Shown: one piece after another, positions 39,737 through 49,367 of the stretch | How the letters are laid out: each line of letters starts with the position of its first letter | Position numbering within the stretch: position 1 is the first letter of the stretch | Assembly: GCA_014654455.1 (NCBI GenBank) | Contig: JACWCY010000007.1 | Span: 1 to 64,000, forward strand | Source: Pelagibacterales bacterium SAG-MED01 | GTDB taxonomy: Bacteria > Pseudomonadota > Alphaproteobacteria > Pelagibacterales > Pelagibacteraceae | DNA length: 64,000 nt | Direction of reading: 5' to 3' | Notes under the pieces: generated by a model | The model's input: only the letters and a program-made list of their open reading frames with translations | The model's database searches: none | What the model was told of the DNA's origin: nothing | Made by a program: the position numbers and the translations under genes

Positions 39737-40422
39737 TAAATAATTTTATCACTTTTTGATAAATTATGACGCGCACAGAGTAATTGTATATTTTTTGAAT
39801 CTATTGATGTTCCTCCTTTTGAATAAGGCAGTATGTGATCAAAGTGCAAATGATCTTTACTACTACATTGAACACATTGACCCTTGTCTCTTTTCCAAAC
39901 TTCTGCTTTAACTTTAGAAGGAATTAATCTTGCATGTTCTTTTATTTCTATATCTTCTTTTAATTCATCTATTTCTTCATCAGTTAAAAGTAAAATAAAT
40001 TTAAAAACTGTTCTTTCATCAATACTTTTTTCATATGCATCTACTAATTTAAAAATTCCATTAAATGACCAAATACCATCCTTAATTTTTTCATAAACTC
40101 TTACAATTTCCGCTTCTCTTTCATTGTTTTTAAAACCTAAAGCTGCTTTTTCAAATTTACCATTATCTGTAAGTGAGCCCTTTGGTGTTTGTCTAGGTTG
40201 ATTTACTGTATATGGATCTCTATCAGTATATTGTTTATAAATATTATGACCTTCATAAATTAAAACTCTACCATCTGCAGCAATCTCATCTTCAAATGGT
40301 GCTCCGTCTCTAGTTGACATTAGTAGAACAGAATAATTTGGATTACATCTATAGTTCATTCCTTTTTGTAAATTCATTTTTTCAATTTGAACAATCTGGT
40401 TGTAATGAATTATAGAAGTCAT
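39736..40422 (-). CDS. HNH endonuclease with putative SRA/YDG-like N-terminus (type IV restriction-like)
   Basis: N-terminal YSVLLMSTRDGAPFEDEIAADGRVLIYEGHNI...VRVYEKIKDGIWSFNGIFKLVDAY; C-terminal HNH KRDKGQCVQCSSKDHLHFDHILPYSKGGTSIDSKNIQLLCARHN. Confidence 0.78.
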   Translation of the reverse strand: MTSIIHYNQIVQIEKMNLQKGMNYRCNPNYSVLLMSTRDGAPFEDEIAADGRVLIYEGHNIYKQYTDRDPYTVNQPRQTPKGSLTDNGKFEKAALGFKNNEREAEIVRVYEKIKDGIWSFNGIFKLVDAYEKSIDERTVFKFILLLTDEEIDELKEDIEIKEHARLIPSKVKAEVWKRDKGQCVQCSSKDHLHFDHILPYSKGGTSIDSKNIQLLCARHNLSKSDKII

Positions 40423-40450
40423 AAAAAATTAAATTATAGTAAAATATTTT

Positions 40451-40472
40451 ACTACCGATTTCACTACCGATT
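40451..40472 (+). repeat. Tandem ACTACCGATT pair, right end of cassette
   Basis: actaccgatt-tc-actaccgatt, same orientation as the left pair. Confidence 0.9.
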
Positions 40473-40515
40473 TTTTATAAAAGAAGGAATTTATATTGAT
40501 ATACAACTACTTTAA

Positions 40516-40592
<77 letters not shown>

Positions 40593-40684
40593 AGAGGATA
40601 CTTAATACAGTACTTATTAATTATTTAAAAGTATAAAGATTATCAAATTAAGGTATTTTTATTTAAATCTGATATATAAATATA

Positions 40685-41152
40685 ATGATTATTGAGTGCA
40701 TTAATTGTAGCAAAAAGTTCGAAGTTAACTCAGATTTAATACCAGAGGAAGGTAGGACCATACAATGTGGTGCATGTAATCATGTCTGGTTTTATGATTT
40801 AAAAAGCCAATTAAATATTAATCCCTCAGATGAAAAAATTGAAATCAAAAATGAATCACTCATTCAAAAAGAGACTAAATATAAGAATGAAAATAATACA
40901 ACTAAACAAAAAATTGATAAATTAGATATTAAAGAAAAAGCTTTAATAAAATACCAAGAAAAAAATCAATTTAAATTAAGTAAATTTCTTTCTTATATTC
41001 TTGTATTAATAATAACATTTATAGGTCTAATAATTATTCTTGATACATTTAAGAACCCATTAAGTATTTTTTTTCCTAATCTAGAGTTGTTATTGTTTAA
41101 TTTATTTGAAACATTAAATGATATGTTTTTATTTATAAAAGATTTAAAATAA
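40685..41152 (+). CDS. Zinc-ribbon (MJ0042-type) domain membrane protein
   Basis: MIIECINCSKKFEVNSDLIPEEGRTIQCGACNHVWFYDL; C-terminal TM segment. Confidence 0.8.
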   Translation: MIIECINCSKKFEVNSDLIPEEGRTIQCGACNHVWFYDLKSQLNINPSDEKIEIKNESLIQKETKYKNENNTTKQKIDKLDIKEKALIKYQEKNQFKLSKFLSYILVLIITFIGLIIILDTFKNPLSIFFPNLELLLFNLFETLNDMFLFIKDLK

Positions 41153-41158
41153 TTATTT

Positions 41159-42340
41159 ATGATTAATTACATATCTAAACCTTTTAAATGGTTTTTCAAA
41201 CTTGAAGCAGCAAGTGGTTTATTTTTATTATTTGCAGCTATAATTGCTCTTATTATAAGTAATTCAAATTTTTCAGATCTGTATTTTTCTACCTTAGATA
41301 AATATTTATTTATAGGTATGAATAATTTTGGATTAAAATTATCTGTATTACATTGGATCAATGATGCCTTAATGGCAATTTTCTTTTTTTTTGTTACCTT
41401 AGAAATTAAAAGAGAGTTTTTGCAAGGGGAACTTTCTAATATTAAACAAGCCTTATTACCAATAATAGCTGCTGTTGGAGGAATGTTAGTTCCAGCATTA
41501 TTTTATGTTTTCATAAATTTAGGTGATAGTGAAACTTTAAATGGATGGGCTATTCCGTCAGCTACGGATATTGCCTTTTCTTTAGGAGTCTTATCTTTGT
41601 TGGGTAAAAGAGTTCCTTTATCGTTAAAAGTATTTTTAACTGCATTAGCTATTATTGATGATTTAGGAGCAATAGTAATTATTGCCCTATTCTATTCTGG
41701 AGATTTGAGTATTAAGTATTTAACTTTAATGTTACTGGCTTTTATTATTTTATTATTAATTAACAAATTTAAAATTAAAAAATTTCTACCTTATTTAGTT
41801 GTTGGACTTTTCCTTTGGGATTTTACTCATAACTCTGGTATCCATGCTACTATTGCTGGTGTTTTGTTGGCTATGACAATTCCTCATAGGAAAAAAGAAA
41901 AAGATTTTTCTTTATTAATAAATATAGAACATGCAATTAGTCCATATGTTGCTTTCGGAATAATGCCTCTATTTGCATTCGCAAATGCTGGGGTATCTTT
42001 AGAAGGGTTATCTTTTGCTTCTTTATTAGATAAGGTTCCCCTTGGTATCGTATTAGGATTATTCCTAGGTAAACAACTGGGAGTTTTCATATTTTCTTAT
42101 GTATCTATAAAATTAAAAGTAGCTCAAATGCCAAACGACACAAGTTGGTATAATTTTTATGGTGTGGGAGTTCTCACCGGGATTGGTTTCACAATGAGTT
42201 TATTTGTTGGAAATTTAGCTTTTGCTGAAAACATACAATATATGGATGGTGTAAAAATAGGAGTACTAACTGGGTCCTTATTATCCACTTTATTTGGTTA
42301 TTTTTTGATATTACTTACACCAAATAAACCTAACAAATGA
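41159..42340 (+). CDS. nhaA: Na+/H+ antiporter NhaA
   Basis: HWINDALMAIFFFFVTLEIKREFLQGELS, GWAIPSATDIAFSLGVLSLLG, LTALAIIDDLGAIVIIALFYS. Confidence 0.95.
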   Translation: MINYISKPFKWFFKLEAASGLFLLFAAIIALIISNSNFSDLYFSTLDKYLFIGMNNFGLKLSVLHWINDALMAIFFFFVTLEIKREFLQGELSNIKQALLPIIAAVGGMLVPALFYVFINLGDSETLNGWAIPSATDIAFSLGVLSLLGKRVPLSLKVFLTALAIIDDLGAIVIIALFYSGDLSIKYLTLMLLAFIILLLINKFKIKKFLPYLVVGLFLWDFTHNSGIHATIAGVLLAMTIPHRKKEKDFSLLINIEHAISPYVAFGIMPLFAFANAGVSLEGLSFASLLDKVPLGIVLGLFLGKQLGVFIFSYVSIKLKVAQMPNDTSWYNFYGVGVLTGIGFTMSLFVGNLAFAENIQYMDGVKIGVLTGSLLSTLFGYFLILLTPNKPNK

Positions 42341-42879
42341 GAAAAGTAATATTTGTATTATCTATAATTATGTTTTTTTTTAAAACTTCAGCAACTGCGA
42401 ACTATGAAAAAAAAATTTATGATTTCAGTATTGAAAGTATAACTGGTGAGACAATAAATTTTAAAGAATACAAAAATAAAGTTATCTTAGTTGTGAATAC
42501 TGCTAGTTATTGTGGTTTCACAAAACAATATGATGAATTACAGGAGTTATGGGATCTATATAAAGAAAAAGGTTTGATAGTTCTCGGTGTTCCATCTAAT
42601 TCATTTAATCAAGAAAAAAATAACAATGCAGATGTGAAAGAATTTTGTGAAGTAAATTTTAATATTAACTTTCCACTAACAACTATAACAGAAGTTAAAG
42701 GTAAAAATGCTCATGAAATTTTCAAATGGGCAAAAGAAAATCATGGTAAATCAGCAGTACCCAAGTGGAATTTTCACAAAATTTTAATTAATAAAGAAGG
42801 CAAGATAGAAGATACATTTGCATCTATGACAAAACCAATGTCAAAAAAGTTAGTTAAAACTATAGAAGATATTTTATAA
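42337..42879 (+). CDS. Glutathione peroxidase family protein
   Basis: VILVVNTASYCGFTKQYDELQELWDLYKEKGLIVLGVPSNSFNQE, KWNFHKILINKEG. Confidence 0.92.
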   Translation: MRKVIFVLSIIMFFFKTSATANYEKKIYDFSIESITGETINFKEYKNKVILVVNTASYCGFTKQYDELQELWDLYKEKGLIVLGVPSNSFNQEKNNNADVKEFCEVNFNINFPLTTITEVKGKNAHEIFKWAKENHGKSAVPKWNFHKILINKEGKIEDTFASMTKPMSKKLVKTIEDIL

Positions 42880-43644
42880 GTTTATAGTTAATCCATCATG
42901 CGCTGGAATAACATTTTTTGGCAATTTTTTTTTAAGTTCTTTATAATCTAAATCTGAATGTAAATTTGTTAGTATAGCTTTTTTTGGTGAAAATTTTTTT
43001 ATTAATTCTATGGATTGTTCTAAATTAAAATGCGATGGATGATATTTATACCAAAGACAATCAATTATAAGATATTTTAAATTTTTGAAATTTTTATAAT
43101 CTTTTTTAAAAATTTTACTCACATCACTTATATAAGCAATTTTTTTAGGTATTAAATAACAAATACTTTTAATATCACCATGTTTAACTTTAATAGAAAT
43201 TATTTTTATTTTTTTTGATCCATCATTTATATAAAAAAATTTTTTAAGTGGATTTAATTTTAGTGTAATTGGATAGCCTTTGCTTACATTTTTAAAACAA
43301 TATGAAAAATTATTTCTTAAATATTTAGATGTAACTTGATCAGCAAATATTGAAATAGGTTTTTTATTCTTAATAAAAAAAGCTCTTAAATCATTTATAC
43401 CATGAGTTTGGTCAGCATGCATATGAGAGTATAAAACTTGATCAATTTTTTTAATATTATTTCTTAAAAGTTGAATTCTTAAATCTGGAGATGTATCAAT
43501 CAAAATATTCTTTTTTTTCATTTTTAATAGAGCTGAACATCTGGTTCTATGATTTTTTTTATTTTTTGGATCACAGTTTCCAAAAAAACCATCTGCTCTT
43601 GGAACGCCCATTGAACTTCCACATCCTAAAATAATAAATTTCAT
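42874..43644 (-). CDS. MBL-fold metallohydrolase (PhnP/RNase Z-like)
   Basis: LGCGSSMGVPRADGFFGNCDPKNKKNHRTRCSALL, YSHMHADQTHGINDLR. Confidence 0.85.
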   Translation of the reverse strand: MKFIILGCGSSMGVPRADGFFGNCDPKNKKNHRTRCSALLKMKKKNILIDTSPDLRIQLLRNNIKKIDQVLYSHMHADQTHGINDLRAFFIKNKKPISIFADQVTSKYLRNNFSYCFKNVSKGYPITLKLNPLKKFFYINDGSKKIKIISIKVKHGDIKSICYLIPKKIAYISDVSKIFKKDYKNFKNLKYLIIDCLWYKYHPSHFNLEQSIELIKKFSPKKAILTNLHSDLDYKELKKKLPKNVIPAHDGLTINL

Positions 43645-43652
43645 GTTTATAA

Positions 43653-44411
43653 TTAATCGAATAAAGAATTAAAATTAAATGATGTTTCATAAATAAGATC
43701 TTTTGTGGATATATCTTTAATATTAGCAAGTTTTTCTGCGGTGTATTTAATAAATGATGGTTCATTTTTTTTACCACGATTTGGTTCTGGTGCTAAAAAA
43801 GGACTATCAGTTTCTATTAATAAATTTTTTACTGGTATAGATTTAAATGTTTCTTGCAATACAACTGAATTTTTAAAAGTTATAATACCACTAGCTGAAA
43901 AATAAGCATTTAAATCTAACAAATCCGATGCAAAACTTTTTGATCCGGTAAAACAATGCATTAATATTTTTAACTTTTCATTTTTGTAATTATTAAAAAT
44001 TTCCAATGTCTCTTTTTCAGCGTTTCGAGAGTGGACAATTAAAGGAATATTCAATTTAATAGATGCTTCGATATGCTGCTCAAAACTTTTTATTTGTTCA
44101 TATTTTTCACTATTATTATAATAAAAATCCAATCCTGTTTCACCTATACCAATAATTTTTTTGTTATTATTAACTTCTTCAATGATTAAATCAGAGGTTA
44201 CTTTATCACTTTTAGCTTCATGAGGATGAATGCCATAAGTGCCAAATATAATCTCATCTTTTTTTATTATTTCTTTAATTCTAATAAAACTATTTAAAGT
44301 TGTACAAATAGTTAAGATTTTACTAATTCCAGTAGCTTTAGATCTTTCAATTATATTATCCAAATTACTATTTAATGGCTCATGATCTAGATGACAGTGT
44401 GAATCAATCAT
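43653..44411 (-). CDS. tatD: TatD family hydrolase
   Basis: MIDSHCHLDHEPL, GIGETGLDFYY, ETDSPFLAPEPNRGKKNEPSFIKYTAEKLANIK. Start reset from 44444 to 44411. Confidence 0.92.
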   Translation of the reverse strand: MIDSHCHLDHEPLNSNLDNIIERSKATGISKILTICTTLNSFIRIKEIIKKDEIIFGTYGIHPHEAKSDKVTSDLIIEEVNNNKKIIGIGETGLDFYYNNSEKYEQIKSFEQHIEASIKLNIPLIVHSRNAEKETLEIFNNYKNEKLKILMHCFTGSKSFASDLLDLNAYFSASGIITFKNSVVLQETFKSIPVKNLLIETDSPFLAPEPNRGKKNEPSFIKYTAEKLANIKDISTKDLIYETSFNFNSLFD

Positions 44412-45939
44412 TAGTTTTCTCAATTTTTTTAAAAAGAATTTCAATTTTGGTAATATTAGTATTCTCTTTTAAATATTTATGATTTTTTAAAGTTGAAAAG
44501 TCTATTTCATTTTCTTTGATTCCAAAAATTTTTAATGCATTTAAAGATGATTGGGGAATGATTGGATAAAGCATATAAGATATTTTTCTGACTATTTCTA
44601 AAGTAGTATAAATTATAGTGTTTAATCTAATTAAATCATCTTTTTTATTCCAAGGTTCTTCATCATTAAAATATTTGTTTGTGTCAAATAATGAATTCAC
44701 TATAAAATCAATATAATAATTTATATCTTGTTTGTTAATTTTTTCTCTAATTAAACTCAAATTAAACTTGTCTAAAATCTTTAAATCATTTTTTTCAAAT
44801 TTTACTTTATTTGGAATTTTTCCTTGGAGATTTTTAATAGTAAAAGCTGTAACTCTTTGACATAAATTTCCAAAGTTATTCGCTAAATCACTATTTATGC
44901 AAACTTCAAGTCTTTCCTGAGATATGTTTCCATCATTACCAAAAGAAACTTCTTTTATTAAATAATATCTCAATGCATCTAATCCATATTTTTCAATAAT
45001 TTCTATAGGGTCTAAAATATTTCCTTTAGATTTAGACATTTTTTCTTCTCCTGAAAGTATCCAGCCGTGACCATAAATTTTTTCTGGTAATGGTATTTTA
45101 GCAGCCATTAAAAACGCAGGCCAATAAACAGCATGAAATCTTAAAATATCTTTTCCTATTAAATGAATAGAAGCTGGCCAAAATTTTTGAAATAATGAGT
45201 CATTTATACTTGGGTAATTTAGAGCGCTTATATAATTTGTAAGTGCGTCAAGCCATACATAAATTACATGTTCATTATTTCCTGGTACTTTAATGCCCCA
45301 TGAAAAACTCTTCCTACTAACAGAAAGATCCTTTAAACCACTTTTAACAAAACTAATTACTTCATTTTTTTTTGATTCAGGTAATATAAAATCAGGATTT
45401 TTTTCATAGTATTCAAGCAATGGTTTTTCCCATTTAGATAATCTAAAAAAATAAGATTCTTCATCCATCCACTCAACAGAAGACTTAGATATAATAGCTC
45501 TTTTAATACCTTCGATTTCTTCAATTTCATCGTTTGTATAAAAAGCTTCATCTGAAACTGAATACCAGCCAGAATATTTTGATAAATAAATGTCATCATT
45601 TTTTTCTAATTCTTTCCACAAACTTTGAACCGATTTTTTGTGACGTTCTTCTGTGGTTCTTATAAAATCAGTGTTTGTAAGATTTAGAGTTTTAGAAAGA
45701 TCTCTAAATGTTTGACTAATTTCATTGCAAAATTTTAAAGTTTCAATTCCTTTTTTTTCAGCAGCTCTTTGTATTTTTAATCCATGTTCATCTGTACCTG
45801 TTAAAAAACACACTTTAAAACCATCAATTTTTTTAAATCTTGCAAAAAAATCTGCTATAATACTAGAGTATGCGTGACCCATATGAGGTTTTGCAGAAGG
45901 ATAATAAATTGGAGTAGTTATATAATAATACTTATCCAT
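44404..45939 (-). CDS. metG: Methionyl-tRNA synthetase
   Basis: TTPIYYPSAKPHMGHAYSSIIADFFARF, LTGTDEHGLKIQ, KMSKSKGN. Confidence 0.97.
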   Translation of the reverse strand: MDKYYYITTPIYYPSAKPHMGHAYSSIIADFFARFKKIDGFKVCFLTGTDEHGLKIQRAAEKKGIETLKFCNEISQTFRDLSKTLNLTNTDFIRTTEERHKKSVQSLWKELEKNDDIYLSKYSGWYSVSDEAFYTNDEIEEIEGIKRAIISKSSVEWMDEESYFFRLSKWEKPLLEYYEKNPDFILPESKKNEVISFVKSGLKDLSVSRKSFSWGIKVPGNNEHVIYVWLDALTNYISALNYPSINDSLFQKFWPASIHLIGKDILRFHAVYWPAFLMAAKIPLPEKIYGHGWILSGEEKMSKSKGNILDPIEIIEKYGLDALRYYLIKEVSFGNDGNISQERLEVCINSDLANNFGNLCQRVTAFTIKNLQGKIPNKVKFEKNDLKILDKFNLSLIREKINKQDINYYIDFIVNSLFDTNKYFNDEEPWNKKDDLIRLNTIIYTTLEIVRKISYMLYPIIPQSSLNALKIFGIKENEIDFSTLKNHKYLKENTNITKIEILFKKIEKTND

Positions 45940-46864
45940 TTAAAATTTTATCCTCAAATTCCATAAATAAAGACTCTTCATCTAAATTAAATCTTTTTGT
46001 ATCTGAAATCTTTTTTAAAAAATAAGTATATTTATCATGAAAATTTGTAGAAACAGATAAGTCTAATTTAGTAAAATAAAATTCTACAAAGTCATAAATT
46101 AAATATTTAATTGAGTCATTTTTTTTATAATGACCATTTCTTATAATAGTTTTTAAAAAATCTTTTAAATTAAGACTTGATAAATCATACTCATTTAATT
46201 CTCCAAATTTAAATAGGTTATAAATATTTCCAGGTGTTAAGTAGTAGTTAATTAAATCTTTATTTATTGTTTCATCTAATCTTTCATTCAATAACTTATT
46301 TGCTACATCTAAGCTTTCTTTATTAGTTAAAGTGATTTTAAAGTTTATACATCTTGAAGACAAAGTTGGTAAAATTTTTTTATTACTATTAATAAGTATA
46401 AAATGAACATTGCTTGTTGGTTCTTCTAAAACTTTAAGTAGTGCATTTACAGAATTAAGATTTAAAAACTCAACATTATCTATTAATACAAATCTAGGTT
46501 TTTTATTAAATGAAGATTTATTTAAATTTAAAATTAATTCTCTAATTTGACTAATATCTATAAATTTTTTTTCTAAACTAATATCAATTATATCTAAATT
46601 AGGATTCGACTTATTTAAGGTTGTTTTAAAAGAGTGATTTTTCTCATTAATTTCAAATTTTTTTATATCATATGTGAATTCTTCATCCTTAGATAACACG
46701 TAATTTACTAAATGATATGCCAAAGTTGATTTCCCTAAACCTTTTTGACCACTTAGCAAAATTTTGTTAGGTAAATTATTATCTTCGTATAATTGAATTA
46801 ATTCCATAAAAAATTTTTCTAAACCAAGTAATTTTTTTTGATTTATGGGTTCTAAATCACTCAT
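45932..46864 (-). CDS. holB: DNA polymerase III delta' subunit
   Basis: ILLSGQKGLGKSTLAYHLVNYVL, NSVNALLKVLEEPTSNVHFILINSNKKILPTLSSRC. Confidence 0.88.
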   Translation of the reverse strand: MSDLEPINQKKLLGLEKFFMELIQLYEDNNLPNKILLSGQKGLGKSTLAYHLVNYVLSKDEEFTYDIKKFEINEKNHSFKTTLNKSNPNLDIIDISLEKKFIDISQIRELILNLNKSSFNKKPRFVLIDNVEFLNLNSVNALLKVLEEPTSNVHFILINSNKKILPTLSSRCINFKITLTNKESLDVANKLLNERLDETINKDLINYYLTPGNIYNLFKFGELNEYDLSSLNLKDFLKTIIRNGHYKKNDSIKYLIYDFVEFYFTKLDLSVSTNFHDKYTYFLKKISDTKRFNLDEESLFMEFEDKILNG

Positions 46865-47472
46865 ATTAATTTTTCAATTTTTCTTATTATTAATGATTTG
46901 TTTTGATTTATATCTAAATTTGAGTCTACTATTTGATATTTATTTCTATTTTTTTTAGATAATTTCAAAAAACCATTTTGTACTTTACTATAAAACTTAT
47001 TATTAAATTTATCATATCTATTAAGAGATTTTCTTAATTTTAACCGCTTAATCATATTGGTTTTATTAACAATATTTAAAAAGGTAAAATCAATTTTAAA
47101 TCCTTTTAAAAGATGATTATTAATTAAATTAATCAATTTGATATCAACACCTAAACCATAATGTTGGTAAGCGATAGTTGAGTCAATAAATCTATCAATT
47201 AAAATAATTTTTTTTCTGAAATATTTTTTTAACAAACTAATATTTTCACTTCTTGAAGCTAAATAAAGTAACAAATCGGTATACTTATTAAAATTAGATT
47301 TATTATTAAGAATTAATCTTCTAATTTTTTCAGAATTTAAATTCCCTCCTGGTTCTCGAATTTTTATATAATCAATTTTTTCTTTATCTAAATATTTAGA
47401 TACATTTGAAATATGATAGCTTTTTCCACTACCTTCTATCCCTTCGAAAACAATAACAGGTTTTTTAGACAT
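46861..47472 (-). CDS. tmk: Thymidylate kinase
   Basis: VFEGIEGSGKSYHI, IKIREPGG, IDRFIDSTIAYQHYG. Confidence 0.92.
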   Translation of the reverse strand: MSKKPVIVFEGIEGSGKSYHISNVSKYLDKEKIDYIKIREPGGNLNSEKIRRLILNNKSNFNKYTDLLLYLASRSENISLLKKYFRKKIILIDRFIDSTIAYQHYGLGVDIKLINLINNHLLKGFKIDFTFLNIVNKTNMIKRLKLRKSLNRYDKFNNKFYSKVQNGFLKLSKKNRNKYQIVDSNLDINQNKSLIIRKIEKLI

Positions 47473-48619
47473 CGCCCCAGATTAAATAATTCAAAGATTT
47501 CATTAATCTAGAAAAGATATTAACCTTTTTAACTTCATTTAGAGCAAGTAAATCGTATTCACCTATTTGATCCTGATCATAAATAATTTTTAATTTTGCT
47601 AATACTTGATCTTTTTTAATAGGAGCTTCAATTGGTCCTTTATAAGTAATTTTTACTAATAGTTTTTTTTTCTGACCTTTTTTAATTGTTTTGTAAATAT
47701 CTTTTTTTGTATAAACATTTACAGTGTTATTTTTGCCTAACCATACTTCGACTTTATCAAAAGGTTCGTTTTTTTTTGAGATTTCAACTAAATCAAAGTT
47801 GGTGAGACCATAGGTTAAAAGTTTGGTACTTTGCCTTGATCTAGAGTTTTTAGTTTCAAATCCACTTCCTACAGCAATTAGCCTTCTTCCATTTCTTTCT
47901 ATAGATGATGCTAATGAATATCTTTCTACTGCCAAATAACCAGTTTTTATACCATCCGCGCCAAGATTTTTATATAAAAGAGGATTTCTATTTCCTTGAG
48001 TTATTGGATCACCACCAGTTCTATCCCAGGTAAATTCTTTTTCACTAAACCATTTATAATATTCAGGATGTTTTTTTATAAGATAATTTGACATCAACAT
48101 GATATCTCTAACTGTTGAATAATTGTCAGGATCATTTATTCCTGAAGAATTAGCAAAGTTAGTGTTTTGCATTCCTATTTCTTTTGCTTTTGAAGTCATC
48201 ATTATAGCAAATTCATCTTCCGTACCGGCTATACCTTCAGCTAATGCAATACAAGCGTCATTTCCAGAAGCAATAATTATACCTTTAAGTAAATCTTCTA
48301 CTGATACTTCATCCCCTATCATTACAAACATTGAAGAATAGCCTGCAGTAGATAATCTCCATGCTTTTTCTGAAATAATAAATTTTTCATCTAAATTTAA
48401 ATCACCAGATTTAATTAAGTCAAAAGCAATTATACTTGTCATAATCTTTGTCATTGACGCTGGATAAATTGATCTATCTGGTTCTTTCTCATATAAAATT
48501 TTACCAGATAAATAATCTTGCAAAATAGCTGTTCGGGCTTGAATATCTAGATTTGCAGATGAAACATTATTTATTAAAATAAATTTTATAAAAACAAATA
48601 ATAATAATTTTTTAAACAT
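47465..48619 (-). CDS. dacC: D-alanyl-D-alanine carboxypeptidase (penicillin-binding protein)
   Basis: RSIYPASMTKIMTSIIAFD, ASGNDACIALAE, LGADGIKTGYLAVERYSLASS. Confidence 0.9.
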   Translation of the reverse strand: MFKKLLLFVFIKFILINNVSSANLDIQARTAILQDYLSGKILYEKEPDRSIYPASMTKIMTSIIAFDLIKSGDLNLDEKFIISEKAWRLSTAGYSSMFVMIGDEVSVEDLLKGIIIASGNDACIALAEGIAGTEDEFAIMMTSKAKEIGMQNTNFANSSGINDPDNYSTVRDIMLMSNYLIKKHPEYYKWFSEKEFTWDRTGGDPITQGNRNPLLYKNLGADGIKTGYLAVERYSLASSIERNGRRLIAVGSGFETKNSRSRQSTKLLTYGLTNFDLVEISKKNEPFDKVEVWLGKNNTVNVYTKKDIYKTIKKGQKKKLLVKITYKGPIEAPIKKDQVLAKLKIIYDQDQIGEYDLLALNEVKKVNIFSRLMKSLNYLIWGDV

Positions 48620-49367
48620 TTCTTAAAATTTCTATATTTTCAAAGTTTAGGGAATGCATCTTTTCAAATGACTCCTTCAAGCTTTTTATATCATTAAAAG
48701 GACCTATTAATACCCTAAATTTTGTTTTTGATATTTTTATAATTCTGGAGTTTTTTAAACTTGTTTCTTTATTAATACGATCAATCATCATTTTTGCTGT
48801 GTCGTTATAGAAAAAATCAGCTATCTTAATAGAGTATGAAAAAGATTCATTTTCTTTTTTTGTGGTATCTAACTTAGTGGTATTGTTCAAATCGTTAATT
48901 TGAATCCCATCAATTGGAGCTTTTTCAGCTACTTCTTTTTCTTCATCAAAGGTTTTAGATTTTTTTGCAACAAAGGTTGAATTTTTTGAAATGAGAACAA
49001 TTTCTATATATGGTTCATTAATATTAAGTTCTAAATTTTCAGCTATTCTTTCAGTAATTACAGAATTATAGAAATCAGAGAAATTAACCTTATTAGATTT
49101 TACCTCAGCAATTAAAGATTTACCATTTTTTAAATTAGTGATTTTAACCATTGATTTTCTTTTTAGTTTTTTGTGATGAATGGTTAACGATCTATTATCA
49201 AGCTTTTTAATCTTTTTAAGATTATCGCTATAAATTAAAGCAAAACCTGAATTCTTAAATCTTTTTTCAATTTTAAATTTAGCCTTATTGTTATTGCCAA
49301 ATGGAGATTCACCACACCCATAAATGAAAAAAATCAAAAAAAAAGTAATAATAATTCTATAATTCAT
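48612..49367 (-). CDS. RlpA-like septal-ring lipoprotein with SPOR domain
   Basis: Lipobox YGCGESPFGN, double-psi-barrel-like MVKITNLKNGKSLIAEV, SPOR-like YSIKIADFFYNDTAKMMIDRI...FRVLIGPFND. Confidence 0.72.
   Translation of the reverse strand: MNYRIIITFFLIFFIYGCGESPFGNNNKAKFKIEKRFKNSGFALIYSDNLKKIKKLDNRSLTIHHKKLKRKSMVKITNLKNGKSLIAEVKSNKVNFSDFYNSVITERIAENLELNINEPYIEIVLISKNSTFVAKKSKTFDEEKEVAEKAPIDGIQINDLNNTTKLDTTKKENESFSYSIKIADFFYNDTAKMMIDRINKETSLKNSRIIKISKTKFRVLIGPFNDIKSLKESFEKMHSLNFENIEILRNV

Noticed and set aside
43571-43777. 68-aa minus-strand ORF spanning the MBL/TatD junction
   Set aside because: Out-of-frame overlap of two solid genes; no family resemblance.
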